Origin: Chitinophaga rupis
GTDB taxonomy: Bacteria; Bacteroidota; Bacteroidia; Chitinophagales; Chitinophagaceae
Direction of reading: 5' to 3'
Length of the DNA: 64,000 nucleotides
Assembly: GCF_900109685.1 (NCBI RefSeq)
Contig: NZ_FOBB01000007.1
Span: 334,093 to 398,092, forward strand
Both the position numbers and the translations under genes were made by a program. The notes under the pieces were generated by a model, which worked only from the letters and a program-made list of their open reading frames with translations, was not told the DNA's origin and ran no database searches. Below are positions 30,922 through 39,735 of the stretch, piece after piece. Position 1 is the first letter of the stretch, and each line of letters begins with the position of its first letter.

Positions 30922-32031
30922 ATGCCTCATACTAAACACAGTCAACCTGCCATATTGTTATTAGAAGATGGCACGGTTTATCATGGGAAAGCTTTTGGTA
31001 AAATTGGAACTGCTTCCGGTGAGCTTTGCTTTAATACCGGTATGACGGGTTACCAGGAAGTATTTACCGATCCTTCCTACAAGGGTCAGGTACTGATCAT
31101 GAATAACTGCTACGTAGGTAACTATGGCACCAAGCAGGACGATGTGGAAAGCAGCAGTGTAAAGATCAGTGGGTTAATTTGTAAGAACATTGCCCAGAAC
31201 TACTCCCGTAAAATGGCGGACAGTTCTCTTGAGAAATTCCTGGAAAGCAATAACCTGGTTACCATTTATGATGTGGATACCCGGGCACTGGTGTCGCACA
31301 TTCGCAGCAAAGGCGCTATGAACTGCATCATCTCTTCCGAGATACTGGATGTAGAGCAACTGAAAGGCCAGCTGAAGCAGGTGCCTTCTATGGAAGGCCT
31401 GGCCCTGTGTGCAGAGGTATCTACCAAAGAACCTTATAACATTGGCGATCCCAATTCCAGCATCCGCATAGCGGTAATGGATAACGGGGTTAAGCGTAAT
31501 ATGCTCAAATGCCTGTCTGAAAAAGGCGCTTACCTGCAGGTGTTTCCCACTACTACCAGTTTTGAGGAATGCGAGCGATTTAAACCGCACGCCTACTTTA
31601 TATCCAACGGTCCCGGCGATCCGGCCCCGCTGACCTATGCGGTGGATACCGTAAAAAAAGTGCTGAACGCCAACCGCCCGTTGTTTGGTATTTGCCTGGG
31701 CCACCAGCTGCTGGCTTTAGCAAACGATATTCCTACCTATAAAATGCACCATGGACACCGGGGCTTAAACCACCCGGTAAAGAACCTGGCTACCGGCCGT
31801 TGCGAGATCACTACCCAGAACCACGGCTTTGCGGTAGATCCCAAGGCGATTGCTGCCAGTGAAAATGTGGAGATCACCCATGTGAACCTGAACGATGGTT
31901 CCATAGAAGGTATCCGCATTAAGAACAAACCGGCATTCTCCGTGCAGTACCACCCGGAATCAACTCCCGGTCCGTACGACTCCCGCTATTTGTTTGATGA
32001 TTTCTTTAAGATGATTGAGCAATACCAGTAA
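30922..32031 (+). CDS. carA: Carbamoyl-phosphate synthase small (glutaminase) subunit
   Basis: 369 aa; hydrolyses glutamine and passes ammonia to CarB for pyrimidine and arginine synthesis. N-terminal domain starts AILLLEDGTVYHGKAFG with GELCFNTGMTGYQEVFTDPSY. The class I amidotransferase domain has the nucleophile Cys258 in FGICLGHQLLAL and the His/Glu of VQYHPESTPGPYDS. The frame is open to 30826, but the promoter position rules out the longer form. carB is not adjacent. Confidence 0.95.
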   Translation: MPHTKHSQPAILLLEDGTVYHGKAFGKIGTASGELCFNTGMTGYQEVFTDPSYKGQVLIMNNCYVGNYGTKQDDVESSSVKISGLICKNIAQNYSRKMADSSLEKFLESNNLVTIYDVDTRALVSHIRSKGAMNCIISSEILDVEQLKGQLKQVPSMEGLALCAEVSTKEPYNIGDPNSSIRIAVMDNGVKRNMLKCLSEKGAYLQVFPTTTSFEECERFKPHAYFISNGPGDPAPLTYAVDTVKKVLNANRPLFGICLGHQLLALANDIPTYKMHHGHRGLNHPVKNLATGRCEITTQNHGFAVDPKAIAASENVEITHVNLNDGSIEGIRIKNKPAFSVQYHPESTPGPYDSRYLFDDFFKMIEQYQ

Positions 32032-32061
32032 TAAGGGTATAACATATTGGCTTAGAACCAG

Positions 32062-32092
32062 AACGGTCCCGAAGATTCGGGACCGTTGTTTT
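32062..32092 (+). terminator. Terminator of carA
   Basis: AACGGTCCCG (32062-32071) pairs with CGGGACCGTT (32078-32087), then GTTTT. Confidence 0.9.
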
Positions 32093-32275
32093 AATTCCAC
32101 GTTATGAAAACAAGCAGATGGGAAATGTTACTGCATAGCGCAAGTAACAAGGCGTCATCGCCGTTTCATGATGGAACAAAAATGGGAAAAATTTTGACTG
32201 GCCGTTAGCTACAAGTGATGAATCAACCTTTATAAGCGATAAGTGGGGGAAAATCAGGGATTAGAGAAAAAAAAT

Positions 32276-32305
32276 ACGGCTCTGTGAACAGAGCCGTTTG
32301 CCTTT
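32276..32305 (+). terminator. Second, orphan terminator downstream of carA
   Basis: ACGGCTCTG (32276-32284) and CAGAGCCGT (32289-32297), 4-base loop, T-rich tail. A-rich on its left side, so it may work in both directions. No gene precedes it within 240 bases. Confidence 0.75.
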
Positions 32306-32897
32306 ATAAATTCCACGTTATGAAAAACTGATACAAAAATATGTTATTTTGCTAAAACGTTTTAGTTGATTTTCGACTTTTTACAAAAACTTGATAATTC
32401 TATTTTTCAAGCCTTAATAATTCAAAGTTCGGACCAAAAAAACGTTTGAAAAAATTCTGTTAGTTAAATTTTTCTTAAACAAACCATATTCACTTTCCTC
32501 ATATCTCGATTTGTTTAATTCTTCACTTTTTCTGTTCTTTCACCGTTTCTATAACAAATATACAAGCTTAAATTGATTTAAAAAAGAGTTTGCTCAAATT
32601 TTTTCCAGATTTTTATTGAAATAATGAATATAGAATTATTTTTAATATGATATTATTCCTTTCACAAAAATCCTTAATTCCTTAAAAACCCTTATAACCT
32701 TCTGATGGTCAATATGATCGGATAAAGGTGAACTCTTTTGATCTGTAAACCCTAAAATTGCAAAAACTGAAAAGTAAACGTATGTAATTATTTATAATGT
32801 AATCTATTTCCTTTTCAATCGATTTCTTACGGGTGCAAAGATCGGGTATTTTCTATTGTCGTTCATGTTAAAATATTATGAACGCTGCTGACCTGGG

Positions 32898-34127
32898 TTA
32901 TCCGTGAGTGACTATAGTATCAGCAATAGCTGTTGCAACACGGCCGGGATAAACTTCCAGCGCCTTTTCCAGGCATATTATGGCTTTGGCAATGTCCTCC
33001 CTGTTTAGCACATAAGCAAGGCGTACTTCCTGCTTACCCAGGCCGGGCGTAGCATAAAAGCCGGTTCCGGGCGCCATCATTACGGTTTGCTGTTCATAGG
33101 CAAAAGATTCCAGCAGCCATTGGCAAAAAACATCCGCATCATCGATCGGTAATTTTGCCATTGCATAAAATGCGCCGCCGGGGTTAGGGCAAAACACACC
33201 GGGAATATTATTCAGCCCGGCTACCAGCACATCGCGGCGGGCCAGGTATTCTGCTTTAATGCCGTCAAAATAATCGGCCGGCAGGTCTACCGCTGCTTCA
33301 CCGGCTATTTGTGCAAAGGAGGGAGGGCTTAAACGGGCCTGCGCAAATTTCATCACGGCATCCAGCACCTGCTGATTCTTACTAACCAGTGCGCCTATAC
33401 GTCCGCCGCAGGCGCTATACCTTTTGGAGATGGTATCCATCAGTATCACATGGTCATCCAGCCCTTCCAGGTTCATAGCGGAAAAGTGCCGGCCGGTATA
33501 ACAGAACTCGCGGTAAGCCTCATCAGAGAACAGGTACAGGTTATGCTGCAGGCATAGCTGCTTCAGCACTTCCATTTCTTCTTTACTATATAAATAACCG
33601 GTAGGGTTATTGGGATTGCAGATTAAAATGGCTTTGGTGCGGGGGGTAATAGCTTTTTCAAACGCTTCCATAGCCGGCAGCGCAAAACCGCTTTCAATAC
33701 TGGAGCCAATGGTGCGGATGGTAATGCCTGCCTCCACCGCAAATCCGTTGTAGTTAGCATAAAAAGGCTCCGGCACAATCACCTCATCGCCCGCATCCAG
33801 GCAGGCCATAAAGGCAAACAGGATGGCTTCTGAACCACCGGTGGTAACAATGATCTGCTGGTGGTTTACCTGGATATTAAACCTTTCATAATAAGTAACC
33901 AGCTTACGGCGGTAACTCTCATTACCCGCGCTGTGGCTGTATTCCAGCACTTTAAACTCGGAGTGGCGTACCGCATCCAGTACCGGTTTAGGCGTTTCAA
34001 TATCCGGCTGGCCTATGTTCAGGTGATATACCTTTACGCCTCTTTTTTTAGCTGCTTCGGCGTAAGGCACTAATTTTCTGATGGGGGAGGGCGGCATGTG
34101 CACACCTCTCTGGCTAATATCAGGCAT
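32898..34127 (-). CDS. Class I pyridoxal-phosphate aminotransferase
   Basis: 409 aa, fold type I, aspartate-aminotransferase-like. Motifs: HLNIGQPDIETP, YSHSAGNESYRRKL, NPNNPTGYLYSKEEM, SDEAYREFCY, and the PLP lysine in MDTISKRYSACGGRIGAL. The C-terminal part carries PGGAFYAMAKLP and the substrate-binding region VRLAYVLN. Substrate cannot be fixed from sequence; aspartate, an aromatic amino acid or LL-diaminopimelate-type substrates are all possible for this subgroup. Confidence 0.85.
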   Translation of the reverse strand: MPDISQRGVHMPPSPIRKLVPYAEAAKKRGVKVYHLNIGQPDIETPKPVLDAVRHSEFKVLEYSHSAGNESYRRKLVTYYERFNIQVNHQQIIVTTGGSEAILFAFMACLDAGDEVIVPEPFYANYNGFAVEAGITIRTIGSSIESGFALPAMEAFEKAITPRTKAILICNPNNPTGYLYSKEEMEVLKQLCLQHNLYLFSDEAYREFCYTGRHFSAMNLEGLDDHVILMDTISKRYSACGGRIGALVSKNQQVLDAVMKFAQARLSPPSFAQIAGEAAVDLPADYFDGIKAEYLARRDVLVAGLNNIPGVFCPNPGGAFYAMAKLPIDDADVFCQWLLESFAYEQQTVMMAPGTGFYATPGLGKQEVRLAYVLNREDIAKAIICLEKALEVYPGRVATAIADTIVTHG

Positions 34128-34149
34128 CGTTTGATTGGTTTGGCGATTG

Positions 34150-34157
34150 CAAAGTTA
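34150..34157 (-). promoter_or_regulatory. Promoter of the class I aminotransferase
   Basis: Minus-strand -7 element TAACTTTG, 23 bases upstream of the start codon. Confidence 0.55.
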
Positions 34158-34304
34158 AAGGAAATGTAGGGATATGCCGACGGGGGAGTACATAATGTGC
34201 AGCCCGGTAAGCGCATGAATATGGGAATATATGCCGTACTAAGGCACAAATTTTAAGCGGGCAAAGCACCGGGGTGTGATGAACGGAAAACAGCTCCATA
34301 AAAA

Positions 34305-34333
34305 AACCTTACAGCTTTCAAAACTGTAAGGTT
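34305..34333 (-). terminator. Terminator of the DUF1573 gene
   Basis: AACCTTACAG (34305-34314) pairs with CTGTAAGGTT (34324-34333). On the minus strand a run of T follows. Confidence 0.9.
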
Positions 34334-34385
34334 CTTTTTATCAATGGAAGGATCTGCATGGTGTGCACATCCAATCATTTGAAAA

Positions 34386-34793
34386 TTAGTTTTCTACGGT
34401 GCCGGTCAGGTGTAATTCCTTATCCTGATCCACGCCTTTGAACTTAACCCAGATAGTTTTGCTTTGCTGGCCTACACCATTGGCACTGTAAGTAGCGGTT
34501 ACTTTACCTTTTTTACCAGGTAAAATGGGCTCTTTAGTCCAGTTGGGAGTAGTACAACCGCAGGATGCGCGGGCAGCTTCCACCAGGATGGGTTCTTTGG
34601 TGATATTAGTAAATTCAAAATCAACAGTTACGGGTTTGTTGAGTTGGGTTTTACCAAAATCAATTGATTCCTTCACAAATTTCACTTTTGCGTCTGCGGT
34701 ATTGCCGGTAGCGGAACCATTTTGTGTCTGGGCCCAAAGTGCTGTAGTTAACAGCATGCTCGCAAATAGGGATAAGATAAACTTTTTCATCAT
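34386..34793 (-). CDS. Exported DUF1573 protein
   Basis: 135 aa. Signal peptide ends ALWAQ (about 22). The mature part is a single Ig-like DUF1573 (ASH/MSP-type) domain: IDFGKTQLNKPVTVDFEFTN, the hallmark ARASCGCTTP, then ILPGKKGKVTATY. Such proteins are common in Bacteroidota, often in several copies; the function is unknown. The start could also be the second Met at 34790. Confidence 0.85.
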   Translation of the reverse strand: MMKKFILSLFASMLLTTALWAQTQNGSATGNTADAKVKFVKESIDFGKTQLNKPVTVDFEFTNITKEPILVEAARASCGCTTPNWTKEPILPGKKGKVTATYSANGVGQQSKTIWVKFKGVDQDKELHLTGTVEN

Positions 34794-34850
34794 GTATAGT
34801 TTGGTTTTAAACGGTTTTGGTTAAAAAGATAAATCCTACCCGGATTTATG

Positions 34851-34858
34851 CAAATTTA
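34851..34858 (-). promoter_or_regulatory. Promoter of the DUF1573 gene
   Basis: Minus-strand -7 TAAATTTG with TTTG (34884-34887) 25 bases upstream. Confidence 0.5.
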
Positions 34859-34953
34859 CAGCCAAATTTTATTTCACGTAAAGCAAATTATTAAAATCTT
34901 CTTAAAAAAAACATTTTAATTTAAGAACGGCATTTTCAGCATGTTAGCAACTA

Positions 34954-34985
34954 TTTTTCATCTGTATAAATTAACCTTACTTTTG
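34954..34985 (+). promoter_or_regulatory. Promoter of the E1 dehydrogenase gene
   Basis: -7 element TACTTTTG (34978-34985), T-rich -33 at 34954-34957, 20-base spacer. The leader is only about 12 bases. Confidence 0.7.
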
Positions 34986-35002
34986 CACTTTAACCAACCC
35001 GC

Positions 35003-37402
35003 ATGATAGAAAATAATGAACTGACTATGAATATGGACAGCCGGTTATCTTTTGAAGAATTCCGCAAGGAGGTATTAAATGACTACCGGTTGGCTTGCGA
35101 AAGCAGGGAAGTTAGTTTACTGGCACGCAAGGAGGTACTGACCGGTAAAGCCAAATTTGGCATTTTCGGGGACGGTAAGGAGGTTGCGCAGATAGCCATG
35201 GCTAAATATTTCCTGCCGGGTGATTATCGCTCCGGTTACTATCGCGATCAGACTTTTGCCTTTGCCAGCGGTATTGCTACTATAGAGCAATTTTTCTCTC
35301 AGCTGTATGCCGACCCGGATCCGCTTAACGAGCCTTTCTCCGCCGGCCGGCAAATGAACGCACACTTTGCCACGCCCAATATTACGCCGGATGGCCAATG
35401 GCGTGACCTCACCAAAATAAAAAATACGGCTGCCGACATGGCGCCTACTGCCGCACAAATGCCGCGTGCACTGGGTTTGGCCTTTGCATCTAAATTATTC
35501 CGTGAAGTGGAGGTGCTGAAAGAATTCAGCCACCTGTCGCAGAACGGTAACGAGATCTGTTTTGCTACTATCGGCGACGCCTCTACGTCAGAAGGGCATT
35601 TCTGGGAAACTATGAATGCAGCAGGTGTTTTGCAGGTGCCGCTGGCGGTGTTTATATGGGATGATGGATACGGTATTTCCGTACCGCGCAAATACCAAAC
35701 CGCCAAAGGCTCTATCAGCACAGTGATGGAAGGTTTCCGGAAAACAGAAGGTACCAATGGTTTTGATATTTATAATGTAAAGGGTTGGGATTATGCCGGC
35801 ATGTGTGAGGTATTTGAGAACGGCCTGCGCAAGGTGCGGGAAACGCATATACCTGCGCTGTTCCATGTAGAGGAGATCACGCAGCCGCAGGGCCACTCCA
35901 CCAGCGGATCGCATGAACGTTATAAAAGCAAGGACCGCCTGGCCTGGGAAAAGGACTTTGATTGCAATCATAAAATGCGTCAGTGGATCCTGGAAAATGC
36001 ATTGTCTGACGAAGGCACCCTGCAGGAAATAGAAGCCCGCGCTAAAGTATTGGCCCAGGAAAGCCGTAAAAGCGCCTGGGAAAAATATATTACACCCATT
36101 AAGCAGCAGGTGCAAACCATGGTGGGTTATGGCAATGCGGTAATATCAGAAGGGATAGCAGATACGGCGATGGTGCAGCAAGCCATTCATGAGCTGCAGG
36201 TGAACCGTGAGCCGCTGCGCCGCGATATCCTGAAAACAGCCGCCACCATCCTGTTCCATAACAAGAAAAAACAAAGCCCGGCCTTACAGGCTTTACAACA
36301 ATATTATAACCAGCAGCTGCAGCAGGAAAAGCAAACCTATAACAGCCTGCTGTATGGAGAAGGCGCTAACTCAGCCCTGAACGTACCCGTAATACCGGCT
36401 ACTTATGCAGCAGATGCACATGCGGTGAATGGTTATGAGGTGCTGAATAAATATTTTGACCAGCTGTTTGCTGAAAACCCCAAGGTATTTGCTTTTGGGG
36501 AAGATGTAGGTAAGATAGGGGATGTGAACCAGGGTTTTGCAGGCTTACAGCAAAAACATGGAAAAGACCGCATTTTTGATACCGGCATACGGGAGCTTAC
36601 CATTATGGGACAGGCTGTGGGCATGGCGCTGCGTGGCCTGAAGCCTATTGCAGAGATCCAGTACGTGGACTATATGTTATATGGCCTGCAACCCTTAAGT
36701 GATGATGTGGCCAGCCTGCATTACCGCACCGGCGGTATCCAGGCCTGTCCAATGATCGTACGTACCCGCGGCCACCGGCTGGAGGGGATCTGGCACTCCG
36801 GGTCGCCCATGGCTATGATGATACACAGCCTGCGTGGCATGCACCTTTGCGTACCCCGGAATATGGTACAGGCAGCCGGTATGTATAATACCTTATTACG
36901 CGCCAATGACCCGGCCGTGGTGGTTGAATCCCTGAATGGCTATCGCCTGAAAGAGCAGCTGCCGGATAACCTGACCACTTTTACCGTGCCCCTGGGTGTG
37001 CCGGAAGTGGTGATGGCCGGTACGGATATTACATTAGTCTCCTACGGCTCTACCCTGCGTATTGTGGAAGAAGCTGCGCATACACTGGAGCAAATGGGTG
37101 TTTCCTGCGAGGTGATCGATGTACAAACCTTATTACCTTTTGATATTCACCATAGTATTGTTGAATCTTTAAAAAAGACCAACCGCATTGTATTTATTGA
37201 TGAAGATGTACCGGGTGGTGGTACGGCCTACATGTTCCAGCAGGTAATGGAATTGCAGGGCGGTTACCGCTGGCTGGATGTGGCGCCCCGCACCCTGAGC
37301 GCACAGGCGCACCGGCCAGCCTACGGCTCTGACGGGGATTATTTCTCCAAGCCCAATACGGAAGATGTGGTGAAGGTGGTAATGTCTATGATGGAAGAAT
37401 AG
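35003..37402 (+). CDS. Branched-chain 2-oxoacid dehydrogenase E1, fused alpha and beta subunits
   Basis: 799 aa. Residues 1-about 440 are the alpha part, with the thiamine-diphosphate motif GDASTSEGHFWETMNAAG near 191 and DDGYGISVPRKYQT. Residues from about 474 are the beta part: FAFGEDVGKIGDVNQGF, DTGIRELTIMGQAVGMAL, HSGSPMAMMIHSLRGMH, FIDEDVPGGGTAYMF. The two halves, separate genes in most bacteria, are fused, which is common in Bacteroidota. It decarboxylates branched-chain 2-oxoacids (or possibly pyruvate) for transfer to lipoyl-E2. E2 and E3 are not adjacent. Confidence 0.9.
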   Translation: MIENNELTMNMDSRLSFEEFRKEVLNDYRLACESREVSLLARKEVLTGKAKFGIFGDGKEVAQIAMAKYFLPGDYRSGYYRDQTFAFASGIATIEQFFSQLYADPDPLNEPFSAGRQMNAHFATPNITPDGQWRDLTKIKNTAADMAPTAAQMPRALGLAFASKLFREVEVLKEFSHLSQNGNEICFATIGDASTSEGHFWETMNAAGVLQVPLAVFIWDDGYGISVPRKYQTAKGSISTVMEGFRKTEGTNGFDIYNVKGWDYAGMCEVFENGLRKVRETHIPALFHVEEITQPQGHSTSGSHERYKSKDRLAWEKDFDCNHKMRQWILENALSDEGTLQEIEARAKVLAQESRKSAWEKYITPIKQQVQTMVGYGNAVISEGIADTAMVQQAIHELQVNREPLRRDILKTAATILFHNKKKQSPALQALQQYYNQQLQQEKQTYNSLLYGEGANSALNVPVIPATYAADAHAVNGYEVLNKYFDQLFAENPKVFAFGEDVGKIGDVNQGFAGLQQKHGKDRIFDTGIRELTIMGQAVGMALRGLKPIAEIQYVDYMLYGLQPLSDDVASLHYRTGGIQACPMIVRTRGHRLEGIWHSGSPMAMMIHSLRGMHLCVPRNMVQAAGMYNTLLRANDPAVVVESLNGYRLKEQLPDNLTTFTVPLGVPEVVMAGTDITLVSYGSTLRIVEEAAHTLEQMGVSCEVIDVQTLLPFDIHHSIVESLKKTNRIVFIDEDVPGGGTAYMFQQVMELQGGYRWLDVAPRTLSAQAHRPAYGSDGDYFSKPNTEDVVKVVMSMMEE

Positions 37403-37429
37403 CGCAAAAACGCTTTGTATAAAAACAGT

Positions 37430-37467
37430 ACGTCCCGTAGCGGCCAGGCCGCACGGGACGTTTTTTT
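37430..37467 (+). terminator. Terminator of the E1 gene
   Basis: ACGTCCCGT (37430-37438) pairs with ACGGGACGT (37453-37461), inner GCGG/CCGC, seven T. Confidence 0.95.
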
Positions 37468-37578
37468 GTAACAGTTGTAGGTTCAGGCAAATGACAAGCA
37501 GTATGTCCACAAATATTAAAAAATATATCCATACTATTATGCCATACCCGTGTTATTTAACCATAATTTCAACATGAG

Positions 37579-37606
37579 CTGGCAGAAAATATGCCAGTTT
37601 ACTTTG
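37579..37606 (+). promoter_or_regulatory. Operator-like inverted repeat and near-promoter before the D-2-hydroxyacid dehydrogenase
   Basis: CTGGCA (37579-37584) and TGCCAG (37592-37597) with a 7-base spacer, immediately upstream of a TTACTTTG (37599-37606), one base from the -7 consensus. Confidence 0.4.
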
Positions 37607-37643
37607 TTATTTTACGGCATTGGCCATTTGAAAAATAGCAAGG

Positions 37644-38603
37644 ATGAAAAATATAGTTGTTTTAGACGGATATGCCCTGAACCCCGGCGACCTTGACTGG
37701 GCTCCGTTACAGGCCCTGGGGAATGTAACGGTATATGAACGCACACCGGAATCTGAAGTACCTGCACGGGCAAAGGATGCAGAGATACTACTCACTAATA
37801 AGGCTATTGTAAGCGGCGCTGCCATAGCACAATTACCAAAGCTGCAATATATTGGCGTAATGGCCACCGGGTATAATATTGTAGATGTGCCGGCCGCCAC
37901 GGCCCGGCAGATCAGCGTAACCAATGTGCCGGCCTATGGCACGCCTGCGGTAGCACAGCTTACCTTTGCCCTGATACTGGAACTATACAATCATGTAGGA
38001 TTGCATGCAGCTAGTGTGCGTGCCGGCGACTGGGCCCGCAGCAGTGATTTTAGCTACTGGAAAGCGCCTTTGCACGAGCTGCATGGCAAAGTGCTGGGTA
38101 TAGTAGGGCTGGGGCAAATAGGGCAGGCAGTAGCCCGCATAGCCCTGGCTTTTGGTATGCAGGTGATCGCCTGCCATAAACACCCGGAACGGGATAAAAT
38201 GGAGGGCGTTACCTTCGTGGATCAGGCTACCTGTTTTGCCCGGGCAGATGTGGTAAGCCTGCATTGCCCGTTGAATGAGCAGAACAGGGGTTTTGTAAAT
38301 GAGCCATTAATAAACACCATGCAGCGGGGCGCTATTTTAATAAACACCAGCCGGGGGCCCCTGATCAATGAGGCCGACCTGGCCCAGGCGCTGAATAGCG
38401 GCCGCATAGCAGGCGCAGCCCTGGATGTGCTCTCTACCGAACCGCCGCCGGCAGATCATCCCCTGGTGATGGCTAAAAATTGCATTATTACCCCGCATAT
38501 TGCCTGGGCCTCCATAGAGGCACGGGGGCGTTTGCTGCATACGGCGGTTGCGAATGTAAAAGCCTGGTTAGCGGGCCAACCGCAGCATGTATTGAATGGC
38601 TGA
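37644..38603 (+). CDS. D-isomer 2-hydroxyacid dehydrogenase
   Basis: 319 aa, NAD(P)-dependent reduction of a 2-oxoacid. Rossmann motif GIVGLGQIGQAVARIA (about 150-165); catalytic Arg in INTSRGPLINEADL, Glu in DVLSTEPPP and His in ITPHIAWAS. Closest in pattern to glycerate (hydroxypyruvate) dehydrogenases. Monocistronic. The exact substrate is not determinable. Confidence 0.88.
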   Translation: MKNIVVLDGYALNPGDLDWAPLQALGNVTVYERTPESEVPARAKDAEILLTNKAIVSGAAIAQLPKLQYIGVMATGYNIVDVPAATARQISVTNVPAYGTPAVAQLTFALILELYNHVGLHAASVRAGDWARSSDFSYWKAPLHELHGKVLGIVGLGQIGQAVARIALAFGMQVIACHKHPERDKMEGVTFVDQATCFARADVVSLHCPLNEQNRGFVNEPLINTMQRGAILINTSRGPLINEADLAQALNSGRIAGAALDVLSTEPPPADHPLVMAKNCIITPHIAWASIEARGRLLHTAVANVKAWLAGQPQHVLNG

Positions 38604-38935
38604 CTATCTGTTTAGCAAAATGATAAATATAAATTCTAGCAGATCTATGTTATAATAGAAATATGATGAGCTGGATAAACTAATTATTGATTTGTTTGTT
38701 AATCAATAGTGAATATGAATTATATGGTATACCACCGGTGAATAAAATGAACAAAAAAGACCACAAAAAAACTTTTCCGGTAATTTCGGGATTCAGTAAT
38801 AATTAGCTAAATTGGAACAGGTTATAAACACTGTATGTAGGGGTTGCTATTTAAAAGACGCTCAATAATCATTTAGGCCACGAAACGCCCTGGAATCAAT
38901 CAAATTTTTCATCATTAGATCTAAAATCCACCTGT
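38604..38935. other. AT-rich intergenic region before the response regulator
   Basis: 332 bases with no ORF, no terminator and no exact -7 consensus. Nothing else recognised. Confidence 0.4.
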
Positions 38936-39649
38936 ATGAAAGCAGGAATTCTACTGGTAGAGGATGACCATTTTTTTGCCAAGGTCATCAAAAGACATTT
39001 AGAAAAGGAAGGTTTTAATGTAGTACACTGCCTTGATGGCGATGAAGCCTGGGAAGCGTTCCAGGAGCGTGCATTTGACATCTGCCTGCTGGATATAATT
39101 ATGCCCGGCAAAGACGGCTTTAGCCTGGCGCAGGAGATCCGTAACCGGGATACGAATGTGCCTATTATCTTCATCTCCTCCCGCTATATGGAGCAGGACC
39201 GTCTGAATGGTTTTGCCGCCGGTGGGGATGATTATATGGTGAAACCGTTTAACATTGAGGAGCTGCAATACCGTATAGATGTGTTCCTGAAAAGGAGCCG
39301 CCTGCTGCAGAGCCGCAAGGTGCAGATCTATCAGATAGGCTCCCTGGAGTTTAACTACACGGAGCTGAAGATCTATCATGCGCCTACTAATGCAACCGTA
39401 AATCTGCCGCCAAAAGAGGCAGAGCTGCTGAAGTTCCTGTGTGAGAACCCTAACCGCAAGCTGAAACGGGAAAACATTTTGCTGAGTGTTTGGGGAAGCG
39501 ATGACTTTTTCGCGGGGCGTACCATGGATGTGTACCTGACCCGCCTGAGAAAACATTTCCGCATGGATGATACGGTGAAGCTGGAAACCTTTCATGGGAA
39601 AGGCTTACGCCTCATGACAGATGAACAGGCCTGCCTGCTGGACAACTAA
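38936..39649 (+). CDS. OmpR-family response regulator
   Basis: 237 aa. Receiver domain 1-120 with acidic pocket Glu9/Asp10/Asp11, phospho-acceptor Asp53 (CLLDIIMPGKDG), a Ser at 81 in FISSRY and Lys103 (YMVKPF). C-terminal winged-helix domain from about 140: LPPKEAELLKFLCENPNRKLKRENIL, the recognition region GRTMDVYLTRLRKHF, and the final hairpin FHGKGLRL. No sensor kinase gene lies on either side, so it is an orphan here. Target genes unknown. Confidence 0.92.
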   Translation: MKAGILLVEDDHFFAKVIKRHLEKEGFNVVHCLDGDEAWEAFQERAFDICLLDIIMPGKDGFSLAQEIRNRDTNVPIIFISSRYMEQDRLNGFAAGGDDYMVKPFNIEELQYRIDVFLKRSRLLQSRKVQIYQIGSLEFNYTELKIYHAPTNATVNLPPKEAELLKFLCENPNRKLKRENILLSVWGSDDFFAGRTMDVYLTRLRKHFRMDDTVKLETFHGKGLRLMTDEQACLLDN

Positions 39650-39680
39650 GTAACGCAGAAAACGCCAACATATATAATTG

Positions 39681-39717
39681 GAGAACCGTTTTGCTTTTAG
39701 CAGAACGGTTCTCTTAT
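39681..39717. terminator. Terminator between convergent response regulator and YebC genes
   Basis: GAGAACCGTT (39681-39690) pairs with AACGGTTCTC (39704-39713), then TTATTTT. Confidence 0.85.
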
Positions 39718-39735
39718 TTTATGCCGTAATATGTT

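Larger units (their letters stand above)
32032..32897. other. Long intergenic region between convergent genes
   Basis: 866 bases. The left 300 bases hold two terminators, each followed by the same 18-base sequence AATTCCACGTTATGAAAA (32093-32110 and 32309-32326). The right part (about 32330-32880) is very AT-rich with no ORF and contains a perfect 14-bp palindrome CTAAAACGTTTTAG (32352-32365). A small RNA gene is possible; nothing was identified. Confidence 0.5.

Noticed and set aside
32104..32208. 34-codon ORF after the carA terminator
   Set aside because: Begins inside the repeated 18-base sequence, but the second copy of that repeat leads to a stop after three codons; composition is not protein-like.
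32340..32880. AT-rich block as a replication origin
   Set aside because: No DnaA boxes of the TTATCCACA type were found, and no dnaA or other origin-linked gene is near.
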